Shown: positions 39,804-50,564, counted from the first letter of the stretch. The stretch is DNA of 64,000 bases from Emiliania huxleyi CCMP1516 (GCF_000372725.1 NW_005200378.1:48844-112843); one strand, 5' to 3'. Notes: generated by a model from the sequence alone, not told the origin. Made by a program: numbers and translations.

Positions 39804-41808
39804 ATGAGCGGCGCCAGCCCAACCCTCCTCGCGGCGCTGGCCAAGGGCGACCTCGCCTCGCTGCGCGCCCTCCTCTCCGGGGGGCGGACGCGCGGCACAC
39901 CGCTCGCGGCTCAGCTCGACGCGCGGCTCGAGACCGAGTTTAAGGACACGCTGCTGACCTGGGCTGCTCGGCACGGGCAGGCCGAGGCGGTGCGGCTGCT
40001 GCTCGAAGCCGGCGCGAGCGTCGGGGCGGCTGACTGCGACGCCGCGTCCGCCCTCTTCCTCGCGTGCTTTAAGGGATGCCTCGAGTGCGCCCAGCTGCTC
40101 CTTCACGCCAATGCCGTGGTCAACCAAGCGGCGGGTGGCGGCTTCACGCCGCTGCTCATCGCGAGCCAAGAGTGCCACCTCGACATCGCTCGGCTGCTTA
40201 TCGAGGCTGGGGCGGCGGTCAATCAAGCCGGGGGCGGCGGCATCTCGCCGCTGCTCATCGCGTGCCAAGAGGGCCACGTCGAGTGCGCCCGGCTGCTGTG
40301 CGGTGCTAGCGCTGCGGTCAACCAAGCCCTGAACGATGGCACCACGCCGCTGAGCATGGCGTGCCTGCAGGGCCACCTCGAGTGCGCCCGGCTGCTCCTC
40401 GAGGCCAGCGCAGCGGTCAACCAAGCCCTGGATAATGGCGTCACGCCGCTGTACATCGCGTGCGAGCAGGGCCACCTCGAGTGCGCCCGGCTTCTTCTCG
40501 AGGCCAGCGCGGCGGTCAACCAGGCCGCGGGTGACGGCGCCACGCCGCTGTTCATGGCGAGCCAGTTCGGCCACCTCGAGATCGCCCGGCTGCTGCTCGA
40601 GGCTGGGGCGGCGGTCAACCAAGCGGCGGACGGCTGCTTCTCGCCGCTGTTCGTCGCGTGCCAGCGGGGCCAGCTCGAGTGCGTCCGGCTGCTCCTCGAG
40701 GCTGGCGCTTCGGTCGACCAGGCCAACCATACTGGCGTCACGCCGCTGTGGATCGCGTGCCAGAACAACCACCTCGAGTGCGCCCGGCTGCTCCTCGAGG
40801 TCAGCGCGGCGGTCAACCAACCCAATTGCACCGGCGCCACGCCGCTGCTCATTGCGAGCGAGGAGGGCCACCTCGAGATCACCCGGCTACTCCTCGCCGC
40901 CGGCGCTGCGGTCGACCAGGCGATGGACGACGGTGCCACGCCGCTGTTCGCTGTGTGCTATAAGGGCCACCTCGAGGTCGCCAAGCTCCTCTCCTCCTAT
41001 GGCGCCTCCCGCGCCGCAACGCTTTGGGGGACGCCCGAGGAGGTCGCAAACAGGCGCGGCCACGCCGACCTCGCCGCCTGGCTGGTCGCCAGCCGCGGCT
41101 GGACGCCGCTCCAGCACCTCGAGGCGTGCCCAAGACGAGCGGCCGAAGGCGTGAGCGCGCTGTCCTCACGCCCATTGCCCCTCTTCCGCAGGCGCTCACC
41201 GTCGAGCGGGCGCGGGCGCTGCTGCGCGGCGGCGCGGACTCTTCAGCCGGCGACCCTTCTGCCCTCGAGCGGGCGCACGTCCTCTGCTCGTGGGGCGAGT
41301 CGGATCCGACCGCTGCGGCAGTCGCTTCGACAGTTGCGATCCACTCTCTGGTCTCGCCGCCGTCGATGAACGGCAAGACGGGCGTCGTCGTCTCCGCGAG
41401 CGCTTCGACGGGCCGCTTCGGCGTGCGCGTGGCGGGCGAGGCCAAGGCCCTCGCACTGAGGCGCGCTGTGCAATGGTCTCTCCCCCACTCGCCGGATCCT
41501 CTCTTTGGACACACCCCACGCCTCTGCCCTTCCTCAGGCCGGCCAACCTGGAGCCAGCGGCCGAGGCGGTGGAGGTGGGCAGGCTCATCCTCAAGGCTGC
41601 GGAGTGGTCGCCGCAGTCGCACGAGCTCTTCCCGGAGGCGGCTCGCAAGTGGGCGGTCGAGGTGATGCGGCTGGGCTACCTGATCGCGTGGGACGAGGAG
41701 CGCTTCGACGGCGAGGGGGCGGCGCCGGGGCTGGTGGACCTCTGGCGCAGCTTTGTGCTGCCGAGGGTGGTGGTGCGGGCCGCCGCAGGCGCACCGCGTT
41801 CCCCATGA
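39804..41808 (+). CDS. Ankyrin-repeat protein with conserved C-terminal module, copy 1, 3 exons
   Basis: 619 aa: exons 39804-41123, 41192-41460 and 41538-41808. After MSGASPTLLAALAKGDLASL come 11 ankyrin repeats of 33 residues (xTPLxIACQxGHLECARLLLEASAAVNQA). Then a capping part GTPEEVANRRGHADLAAWLV leads to TPLQHLE|ALTVERARALLRGGAD across intron 1. A downstream domain has GKTGVVVSASASTGRFGVRV and ALALR|PANLEPAAEAVE across intron 2, ending in a helical tail. Both introns (68 and 77 bp) have GC donors: GAG|GCGTGC and AG|GCGCGC. Ankyrin repeats bind proteins; the partner is unknown. It is paired in tandem with the gene at 43078. Confidence 0.88.
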
Positions 41809-41880
41809 TACAACGGCGTGTCTTCTGACTGGAGTCTCGAGTTTGAGAGCTGTTCGAGGTTCTCTGTGTGAGTGCTAGAG

Positions 41881-42026
41881 TCTGTTTTTTTTTGAGGTGA
41901 AGTGTAAGAAAGAAAGAACGAAGAAAGAAAACAGACAACCCAAGGGAGGGATGGGAGGACGTGGGAGGACGTGTAGGTGAAGTGTAGGTAGGTAGGTAGG
42001 TAGAAAGGTGAAGAACAGCCAGGCAA
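41881..42026. repeat. Composite of two dispersed-repeat pieces
   Basis: GAAAGAAAACAGACAACCCA with AGGGAGGGATGGGAGGAC (duplicated GTGGGAGGAC) from the 3416 family is followed by GTAGGTAGGTAGGTAG and AAGGTGAAGAACAGCCAGGC from the 4245 family. Confidence 0.7.
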
Positions 42027-42199
42027 GTGTAAGAATGGAAGAATCCCAGTTTTGACCGCGCAAGATATAAATAAAGGGTGTCCTAAGGGCTCTGCTCGCA
42101 AGGCGCCCGCGTCGCAGACGCGGTACCATTGACAAATCTGCAAATATACCCCCACACGAGCAAATAGCCAAAATCCGAATACCGTGCACGAATCGCGCG

Positions 42200-42720
42200 A
42201 TGTCGGCCGTGCAAGCCTTCAGCTGGTGCCACATCCGTAAAATTGAAGCCAAGAACGTCCGCCAGAACGGAGCAACTGAGGGAAAGCCGCTGATCGAGCC
42301 AGCGTGCCCGCGGCCGCCTCCCGCGCAGCACCGCCGCTGGGGACGACACGCTGCGGAATCGGATCGAGCCCATGCACCGGGCAAAGAAGGTCGCTGCAGA
42401 AGCGGTTGGAGAAGCAGCTGGCGTCTGCCGTCACAACGAGTCCCAGCGCTGGTTGGACATGCGCGTCGGCTCGCCCGAGGACTGCTGTCGCGACCCTCCC
42501 GTCGTGCGCCTCCCCTCACTGCTGGCCTGGCTGCGCACCGCCCCACAAAGCACCCCCTCGAGCTTCTCAACAAGTACAAGTAGAAGGGCGACCTTCTCCA
42601 AGTCGTCAACGCGCCTGGCGGCTCCGGCAAGACTTTAGCCTTGGCCACCCTCCTTGCGGAGCAGGAGGAGATCCGCTCTCGGTCGACAACGTGGCAGCTA
42701 GTCGAGGGACTCGGTAGTTG
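42200..42720 (+). pseudogene. Decayed P-loop NTPase/helicase fragment
   Basis: In one frame an in-frame TAG at 42581 is followed directly by a convincing Walker A block, QVVNAPGGSGKTLALATLLA (GGSGKT at 42617-42634). NAPGGSGKT resembles Pif1-type helicases, which are carried by several eukaryotic DNA elements. Upstream sequence in the same frame is less clear and downstream sequence ends in about 30 codons. Probably a remnant of a longer gene. Confidence 0.45.
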
Positions 42721-43077
42721 TGACCCCCCTGAGTGAGGACAGGAGAGAGAGAGCTTTTGTGGTGCTGGTGTTTGTACGCAATAACGGGACAGGGTGCTTG
42801 TTCTCTCCATCTCCCCTTCTAGCTCTTAGCATGAGCTGCGCCCTGTGTCCGACCCCTTTTTTTTGCGCAGCAACACCTTAAACTTTTAGGCCCTCCAAAT
42901 TCGGGTCGGAGCGTAGCGGAGTGGGCCCCGAGTTTGAAAAGGGCGACGGACGCTTGCGTCCTAGCCTCCAACAACGCCTCCCCGGCGCAGAGGGGCCCCC
43001 GGAGGGATGCTCAACCGCTCCACGCCACGCCGCGCGGCCGCTGAGCGCCAGTGCGTTATTTCTTCTTTCCTGGCGGC
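42721..43077. other. 5' flank of ankyrin gene 2
   Basis: No gene. A poly-T run at 42857-42864 and TTATTTCTTCTTTCC at 43056-43070, just before the ATG. Confidence 0.4.
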
Positions 43078-44464
43078 ATGAGCGGCGCCGCGAGCCCAAC
43101 TCTGCTGCCCGACCTGGCGGTGGGCGACCTGGCCTCGCTGCGCGCCGTCCTCTCCGGGTGGGGGACGCGCGGCACGTCGCTCACGGCCCAGCTCAACGCG
43201 CGGCTCGACACCGAGAACCAAGACACGCTGCTCACCTGGGCCGCTCGGCACGGGCAAGCCGAGGCGGTGCGGCTGCTGCTAGAAGCCGGCGCGAGCGTCG
43301 GGGCGACGGACGGCAGCGGCGGATCCGCGCTGTTCATCGCGTGCCTGGAAGGCTACCTCGAGTGCGCCTGGCTGCTCCAGCAGGCTGGCGCGGCAGTCAA
43401 CCAAGCCGATGAGGGAGGCTTCACGCCGCTGTACATCGCGTGCGAGAACGGCCACCTCGAGATCGCCCGGCTGCTTCTCAAGGCCGGCGCTTCGGTCAGC
43501 CAAGCCAAGAATGACGGCGCCACGCCGCTGTTTGTCGCGTGCCAGCAGGGGCGTCTCGAGTGCGCCCGGCTGCTTCTCGAGGCCAGCGCGGCAGTTGACC
43601 AAACCGACGAGCAAGGCGTCACGCCACTGCTCGTTGCGTGCCACCAGGGTCACCTCGAGGTTGTTCAGCTCCCCTCCTCCTACGGAGCCTCCCGCGCCGC
43701 TACGCCCTTCGGCACGCCCGAGGAGATCGCAAACAGGCGCGGCCACGCCGACCTCGCCGCCTGGCTGGTCGCCAGCCGCGGCTGGACGCCGCTCCAGCAC
43801 CTCGAGGCGTGCCCAAGACGAGCGGCCGAAGGCGTGAGCGCGCTGACCTCACGCCCATTGCCCCTCTTCCGCAGGCGCTCACCGTCGAGCGGGCGCGGGC
43901 GCTGCTGCGCGGCGGCGCGGACTCTTCAGCCGGCGACCCTTCTGCCCTCGAGCGGGCGCACGTCCTCTGCGCGTGGGGCGAGTCGGATCCGACCGCTGCG
44001 GCCGTCGGCTCCACCGTCGCGATCCACTCTCTCGTCTCGCGGCCGTCGATGAACGGCAAGACGGGCGTCGTCGTCTCCGCGAGCGCTTCGACGGGCCGCT
44101 TCGGCGTGCGCGTGGCGGGCGAGGCCAAGGCCCTCGCACTGAGGCGCGCTGTGCAATGGTCTCTCCCCCACTCGCCGGATCCTCTCTTTGGACACACCCC
44201 ACGCCTCTGCCCTTCCGCAGGCCGGCCAACCTGGAGCCAGCGGCCGAGGCGGTGGAGGTGGGCAGGCTCATCCTCAAGGCGGCGGAGTGGTCGCCGCAGT
44301 CGCACGAGCTCTTCCCGGAGGCGGCTCGCAAGTGGGCGGTCGAGGTGATGCGGCTTGGCTACCTGATCGCTTGGGATGAGGAGCGGTTTGAGGGCGAGGG
44401 GGCGGCGCCGGGGCTGGTGGACCTCTGGCGCAGCTTTTTGCTGCCAAGGGTGGTGGTGCGATGA
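43078..44464 (+). CDS. Ankyrin-repeat protein with conserved C-terminal module, copy 2, 3 exons
   Basis: 413 aa: exons 43078-43806, 43875-44143 and 44221-44464. Same architecture as copy 1 but only five ankyrin repeats. The two introns have the same lengths (68 and 77 bp) and differ from copy 1 at about one base each, and the 3' exons are almost identical. The ankyrin part is clearly more diverged and the stop comes nine codons earlier. The last repeat has LPSSYG where copy 1 has LLSSYG. A tandem duplicate with later repeat loss or gain and probable gene conversion of the 3' half. Confidence 0.88.
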
Positions 44465-44731
44465 CCTGCAAACGTACGGCGTGTCGGCGTGTCTTGGTTG
44501 ACCTGCCAACGACTACGAGGGGCGCTGTGAAAGAAATCAGAGATGGTCCACCCAGTATACACACCTCTCCAAGATCCCTGACCCCTGTGCATGCGCATCT
44601 TCATGTCCCTAAATCCCACATATCTCGTCGACGAAGGTCGAGAGTTTGCCACCACCGTTTTTTATTTACCCTCCCTGACCGGAAATCTCTTTCGGGCTAT
44701 AGTGCCATTTCACTCTCTCTGACACGCTAAT
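44465..44731. other. 3' flank of ankyrin gene 2
   Basis: No gene or repeat recognised. Confidence 0.4.
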
Positions 44732-45232
44732 CTTAGGGGACCCCTAGGGTTCTGAGGGCCGGGTTTTTTTAAGACCTTTTAAGAAACGAGGAGGTTTGGG
44801 GGCTTAACTTGCCATTTACGAGATTGCAGGGGGCACGGGGGTCCCTCTTTTAAGACCGTTTAAGAAAATCGGCCTCACCGGCCATGCGTCGCTGGGTTCC
44901 GCGCCGTTTTCTCCAATTTCCAATACTGCCGTTATTGGGCACAAACCCGCCACTGAAGACGCATCTGTAAGTCTGGTGCACTGGCGGGAGCCATACTCGC
45001 ATAGGGGACGCGTGCCAGCTGACTGTAGCCAGCGAGCTTCCCGGCCTCCGGCGTCTACTGGGGAGCCTCCTGGACCATCGACCTCGGGAGCTCTCCCGCA
45101 CCGTTTAAGCGTTTAAGACCGTTTAAGGAATCGGCGGCCCAGCAGCTCTTAAAACCGGCTTAGGCCGGTTTTAAGCCGTTTAAGCCGCAGGCGCCCCAGG
45201 GCCCACCCTTTTAAGCCTAGGGGTCCCCTAAG
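44732..45232. mobile_element. MITE-like element with 17-bp inverted ends
   Basis: Left end CTTAGGGGACCCCTAGG at 44732-44748 and its exact reverse complement at 45216-45232. Inside are several TTTTAAGACCGTTTAAG-type motifs in both orientations (44771, 44852, 45105 and 45150-45190), another symmetric subterminal feature. Part of each end is itself palindromic (TAGGGGACCCCTA). No coding capacity and no clear target duplication. Confidence 0.65.
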
Positions 45233-46340
45233 CTAGTCACGCTGGGGTGCTTACGCGGTCTAAGGTCAGCGAGAGCCTCTTACACGGGCTAAGTCTGCCG
45301 TGGCACAGCCTGGCTCCCACCGTGATCAACGATACGGCGCTAGCCCCCAAATTTTCTTCGCCTGCGGCGGGCGCCTAAAGTACTAATCCGGATTGATCCT
45401 CCTCATGCTCAGCATTCGCCGCCTCAGCATCCTCCTCTTCCGATTCTCGTTGCTGCTTCGCTCTTGAGCGCAATCTTCGCGACGTCTAGCCAAACAGTTC
45501 TCACAGATACAAGCCTCAAGCTCAAACAAACGCATGTCGGAGAAGCCTGTGCACGCGCTGGTCCTCTTTGAAAGATCCGCGCGTGAGGTAGCATAGGGCC
45601 TTGTTGGCAGCAGCAGCTTGTTGCGCTGCTTCGTTGCGATGAGCTGATTGGGATCGCAGAAGTGCATGCCAAGCACCGCCACGATCTTGAAGCAGAACAC
45701 ATCGCAACCGTATCGTCCGCACTGCCATCGGCATGCCGCGCCCGCCGCTTCGCTGCAGCCACCTTAAGACACGCATAGCGGCAGCACATGGTACGGTGCG
45801 CGTACTTGAGCAGGCGTTGCGCGCCGCAAGTAGCGCACTGCCCTGATATGGCGTCGTGCACTGCATACGCTGAGATCGGAGATCAAGCTCGGATAGGTCG
45901 CACGTCGCGCTCCTTTGACGCCGACGTGACTCACCCGTGCAGATCACATCAGTACACGGTCTCGACGCGCTCGGTACGACGCCTGCGCGACCCGTCTCGG
46001 GTCAGGTGGCACGACGCTCATCTCGCGCCTACCAGCGCTGCCGTACAGGTTGCCACGACGAGGTCGAGCACGCTTCTATACGCTCGCCGAGCCTTCCTTT
46101 CCGACACACGCTAGCGCCAATCAGCGGCTCCGTCGGTCTCTCAACCACTCACATGCAGACGACAGATGACGACGGTGCGTAGTGGAATGAGTGATGCACA
46201 CACTCCCGCCGCGAGTGAAAAAACCAGGGTGTACTCAGCGGGCAGACAATCCCTTCCGAAGGCAGAGTGGGCAGAGTGCCGGCGCGCCGCAGCATCAGAG
46301 GCGCCGCAAAGCGCTGACGCGACCGCGCGGACGGGCGTCG
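45233..46340. other. Intergenic DNA with a possible coding fragment (45383-45861, minus)
   Basis: On the minus strand two overlapping frames make a Cys-rich protein-like stretch: SGQCATCGAQRLLKYAHRTM with CCRYAC in one frame, then FDLxx-like hydrophobic and basic sequence (HFCDPNQLIATKQRNKLLLP) in the next, ending at 45383. Neither frame has an ATG start and a frameshift or intron near 45700 would be needed. Could be an exon of an element-encoded zinc-binding protein. Otherwise nothing recognised. Confidence 0.25.
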
Positions 46341-48900
46341 CTAGCTCCGCCCGCTGCCCGACTCGAAGTTGATGCGCGAGCGCCCAGAGTCGCCCATGCC
46401 CCCCCCCGCGGCCGCGCCCATGCCGGAGCCCTCGCCTATCCGGTCGAGCGTCCCGCGGCCCTGCTTGGCCTCGCTCAGCAGCTCGTCCAGCCCAAACGGG
46501 TCCGCCTCGTCGTCCTCCTGCACAAACTCGCGCGGGCCCGAAGGCCCGCCGCCCGCCGCCTGCTCGCGCGCCCCCTCGAAGCCGCGGTCCGCCCCCTTGA
46601 AGCGCGCCGCCTTGAGCACAGCCGCCTGGACACGCGGCGGCGGCAAGAGTGGGCGGCGGCGGCAAGAGGGGGCGGCGGCGGCATGAGGGGCGGTGACGGT
46701 AGGGGGGGGGGGGGGGGGGGTTCGGCAAAGCGGGAAGCGACAGGGGGGGTAGGGGTGGGGTGGTGCCGGCTAACGGCCGCGCCTGCCCGAGTGCGATTCT
46801 CTCGGAGACGTCGCGCTCCGCGTCGCGCGTCATCTTGGACCGCTTCCCGTCCTTGTTCTCCAGCCGCCGCTCGCGCTCGCGCTCGCGCTTCCGCTCCTGC
46901 CTCAGCTCGTCGCGCTCGCGCACGTCCCCCTCCTCCTCGTCGCCAGACGCGTCGCCGGCCGGCAGCGGCGGCGGCGGCGGGGCGGCGGAGCGCTCCTCGC
47001 GCGCGCGCATGGCGAGGTTGCGCAGCTCGTCCTCCTTGCGCTCCTTGTCCTTGGCCGCAAGCCGCTTCTGGATGTCGGCGCGCTTCTCCACCTCCTCGCG
47101 CGCCGACCGCTCGGCGATGTACAGCGCCTGAGGGGCGGGGGCGGGGCGGGGGCGCGTGGAGGGGCGGGGGGCGGTGTGGCACGCTCGGAGGGGCGGGGTG
47201 GCGGGACGGCTCGCTTGCGAGGGCGGCTGTCTGTCGCGTGGGCGGCTCTTGTGTCTGTCGCGTGCGCGCGGCGCGGTCTCCGTGTCGCTGCGTGAGAGTG
47301 GCGCCTCTGAGAGCTTCGCAAAGTTGTCCGAGATCTGGACCTCCTGCAGGTTGCGGCCGTCGGCGGCGAGCCGCTTGTCGAGCGGGATAGTGTAGCCCTT
47401 GATGTTCTTCCAGTTCGAGATGCACGGGGGGATCTTCCAGTCCGCCTTTTGCACACGGGGCGGGAAGAGGGGCTCGGTGCCGGCCCGCTCGGTTGTGGGT
47501 TGCGGGAAGAGGGGCTTGGGGCCGGCCCGCTCGGTTGTGGGTCATGGAGCCGTGCCACACTCAGCGCCGCCCTGCCGCTGTGCTCGAGCAGAGCAGCAGG
47601 GCGGGAGGAGGAGAGGAGCAGAGTCTCTCGGACAGAGGCGGCGGGCGGCGGCAGGGAGAGCGGGAGGCGCCCAGACCTGGTCCTTGGCCGTGATCTTGCG
47701 TGGCGGCGAGTGCATCACCGGCACGGGGGGCGACGGCGGTCCTGGCGACGTGTCGGCGACACGTCATGGACGCGTGGCGGGCGTGCCGCGGGCGCTGGCA
47801 GGGCGGAATGAGGAAGGGCGGGGTGTGGCTGGGCGGGGAGTGTGGCTGGAAGTGCGGAGCGGAGCTGCGGTGTGCGAGCAGAGTCCAAGAGAGGTGTCCG
47901 AGGCGAGAGGAAAGACAGGATTCGGGAGAACGCAGCCCGGGCCCCTCCTAGCTCAGAATGCGTCTCGGAAGGGTCTCGGAAGGGCCTCGCACCGCGCGGG
48001 ACGCGCTTGTGCTTGAACTTTGGCGGCTCCATCGGATCGACAGGCGCCTCGACCATGCGGATCACGCGATTGGTCGCGCCGCCCGCCTGCGCGCCGCCGC
48101 TGTTGGACGGCGTGTACTTGATGTATTGCGCCGGCTTCTTGTCGCTCATCGCCTGCGCCACACACCGCGCGCGAGTCAGCCTCCCTCACCTCGGGCATCT
48201 GGCGCATCTGGCCTCGGGTTGTGTGTGTGTGTGTGTGTGGTGTGGGTGGGGGGGGGGGGTGAGGGGGGGCGGGGGCGGGAGGGGGGGCGGGGGGGCAAGG
48301 CGGGGGAGGCGGCGGAGGAGGCGGCGAGTCGGCAGGTCGGCCGGTGGGAAGGCCGGGAGGGAGGCGGGGCGGCGGGCGGGGCGGCGGGCGGGCGGGGCCG
48401 CCGCGCGCCTTCTCCAGAGAGCCGTGTGCGTTGGCCACCTTGGCGCCAGCGAGAGCCTCGAGTGCCAATCGCGTGCGCTCGGTGTTCTCCGCGGCGGCGT
48501 CCTCGCTCGGCCGCGCCAGCTCCTCATCGCCCAGATTCTTGGGCGCGAGCGAGTCTCGCGTCGCGTGGACGACCTTACCGTCGCGCTGCCCCACCGACGC
48601 GATGCCAGCGGCGTGGCCAACGCGGCCCGACGCGTCGGTCGTGAGAGCGAGCACCTGCGACTGCGCCTTGCCCTTGCGCCCCATCTCCAGCGGGAACTGA
48701 GCGACGTGGATCTCCGGGTACGCGCCGCCGTCGCAAAAGTCAGCCTGCGACCTCGGCACCCACCCCTTGCGCTTGCCCTGCGCGGGAGCACGTGCAGCGC
48801 GCTGCGGCGCCGAAGGGCCCGCCGGCTCATCCTCGGGCTCCGCTGGCTGCGTCGCGCGCGGCAGAATCATCGGCGGCAGCATGCCGGCGGCTGTCGTCAT
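46341..48900 (-). CDS. SNW1: SKIP/SNW1 (Prp45) splicing and transcription co-factor, 6 exons
   Basis: Spliceosomal SNW-domain protein acting at catalytic activation of splicing. 495 aa; exons 48900-48409, 48152-47993, 47741-47677, 47445-47305, 47127-46783 and 46625-46341. Strongly conserved blocks: RKGWVPRSQADFCDGGAYPE, IHVAQFPLEMGRK, KPAQYIKYTPS, RVIRMVEAPVDPMEPPKFKH, PVMHSPPRKITAKDQ, ADWKIPPCISNWKN, GYTIPLDKRLAADGRNLQEV, NFAKLSE|ALYIAERSAREEVEK, ERDELRQERKRERERERRLE, DPFGLDELLSEAKQG. Introns 1, 4 and 5 have GC donors, introns 2 and 3 GT. Because the family is so conserved, the joins K|AMSDKKPAQ and LSE|ALYIAER are firm. The C-terminal region between the SNW domain and DPFGLD is shorter than in human SNW1. 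The 5' flank holds a promoter motif and a 118-bp repeat shared with the DEG gene. Confidence 0.95.
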
Positions 48901-48967
48901 TTCTCGGCAGGCCGCGCCCGCCCCGGCGGCTGGAAAGGGGGCTGGCGACTCTCTAAATCCTCCGCCC

Positions 48968-48977
48968 AAAAGAATTC
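48968..48977 (-). promoter_or_regulatory. Putative core-promoter motif GAATTCTTTT (SKIP gene)
   Basis: 77 nt before the ATG at 48900, coding-strand sense. Confidence 0.5.
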
Positions 48978-49004
48978 GCCGTGCGAGCTGATGAATCACC
49001 CGAG

Positions 49005-49122
49005 GGGGACCCCAGCGCCGGCATCATCCGTGGAGGCACAAGTGTTCGAAGAGAGAGTGGACCTGAGCAACGATATGACTGGGCGGCAAATGATCGGAGT
49101 GGGCGTCAGAAGAGTCGTCCTC
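49005..49122. repeat. 118-bp dispersed repeat upstream of SKIP (copy 2)
   Basis: Nearly identical to 2081-2198 (about four or five changes in 118 bp), same orientation relative to the downstream minus-strand gene. Confidence 0.8.
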
Positions 49123-49697
49123 TCTCTCGAGGTTCTCGAGGTGGATATCCTTTGGAGAGAGAGATTTGTTTGTTTTGTTCCTTTGGCCGCGTTGGGTAGC
49201 GAGGATTGGTGTAACCCGAGCCACGGAGGCGTGTTTTCTGACGGCCGACCGTCAGCGCACGGAGTTGCCACTTCTCCGACTGCCCCGGCTAGTTCCCGAG
49301 GTCGTCGGGTGTGACCCCTTCGTCCCCCGAGACCTAGCGCGGGTGGGTTGGAGGGGGCTCGCCCCGCTCCTCCCCATCGGGCCGCATGAGCGGCCACGCC
49401 TCGCAGATTCGTTTTTCGCGCCTGGGTCAGCACAGGGGCAGCGGGCTTCGTCCAGAGTCGTCCTTGCTCGAGGAGAGCTCGATAGACTCGAGGGGCCAGG
49501 ATATGCCGCGAGGAGGGCGGAGTTGCGCCGAAAGGCGAAAGAAGCCGCGAGAACAAGGGACCGGCAGGCGGCGGCGTCGCAGGACGAGGCAGAAGAGAGC
49601 GACGCGACAGAGGAAGAAGTGACAAGGGAGAGAACGACGAGAAGGGGGCGACCGCGAGGTGGCACGAAGGTTGAAGCGAGAATCGGCGAGAGACTGC
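49123..49697. other. Intergenic DNA
   Basis: An open plus-strand frame here lacks an ATG but encodes a basic, Glu/Arg-rich stretch with an AT-hook-like RRGRPRGG, running directly into the SINE-like repeat at 49698. Too weak to call a gene. Confidence 0.3.
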
Positions 49698-49996
49698 GAA
49701 ATAAAATATTCTTACCTTCAAGCCCCCCTCCGAGACTAGGGACAGAACCACACCAGTATAGACCAGAGGGACTGCGCCTCGCCCCCACTTGCCCTGACTG
49801 CACAGGATAGCGTGCCCCGAAGACGGCGACACATAGCGGGGGACACTGCGCCAAGGAGGGGGTGCGAAGCCAAGGTTGGGGTTCTGGGTGGTGGGACCAA
49901 TGAGGGGGGGAGGGCGGGGTCCTGTGGGGGTGAAATGTTGCGCGGCGAATTCGAGCCTACCCCCTCGCCGCGCCGATCCTCACGCGGAGGGTAAAA
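49698..49996. repeat. SINE-like dispersed repeat (copy 2)
   Basis: Parallel to 3690-4010, from AATAAAATATTCTTACCTTC to CGCGCCGATCCTCACGCGG. The following TAAAACCCTGTGGGACAAAA is shared with the inverted copy at the window end but not with copy 1. Confidence 0.7.
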
Positions 49997-50204
49997 CCCT
50001 GTGGGACAAAACCCCTCCGCGGTCGGCTGTCTTCAGAGTGGACCCCCCCCTCCCCAGCCTCCCCTGTTCGTTTTTCGCACCCCCCCCCCCGCTCCCCATC
50101 GGTGACTCGCGAAGGACACGGACACTCGGGGTGGGGGGGGAGGGGTCCCCCAGAGAGGGGGCTTTGGGGCCTTGTTGAGTCAATCTCCCCCCCAGAGGGG
50201 CCTC

Positions 50205-50475
50205 GTTGGGTCGATCTCTGGCCGATCTCGTGTCAATCTCGTGTCGATCTCGGGTCGATCTCGGGTCGATCTCGGGTCGATCTCGGGTCAATCTCGGGTC
50301 AATCTCGGGTCGATCTCGGGTCGATCTCGGTTCGATCCCGGGTCCATCTCGGGTCGATCTCGGGTCACGTCGTGCGGCGTAATGAGGCGAGATGAGGTGA
50401 GATGAGGCGAGATGAGGCGAGATGAGGCGAGATGAGGCGAGATGAGGCGAGATGAGGCGAGGCGAGGCGAGATTA
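50205..50475. repeat. Two adjacent simple arrays (11-bp and 10-bp units)
   Basis: About 14 units of TCGATCTCGGG (with TCAATCTCGGG, TCGATCTCGTG variants) from 50205 to 50370, then about nine units of AGATGAGGCG from 50388 to 50475. Confidence 0.9.
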
Positions 50476-50564
50476 GACGAGATGGGGGGCGAGAGACTGC
50501 GAAGAGAGATAGGAAGAGGCGGACGCCCAAGGGTGGGTGACGGCTAGCGCATCACACACCTCTC

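Noticed and set aside
39135-40871. 578-codon minus-strand open frame across ankyrin gene 1
   Set aside because: It mirrors the ankyrin repeats (Glu/Gln/Arg-rich 33-residue period) and arises from GC codon bias; the plus-strand ankyrin frame is clearly real.
41875-42810. 311-codon minus-strand frame
   Set aside because: Spans two unrelated repeat pieces and the P-loop remnant in antisense; composition is random.
49166-49810. 214-codon plus-strand frame with an AT-hook-like motif
   Set aside because: No ATG start, runs into a dispersed repeat, and the first half looks random.
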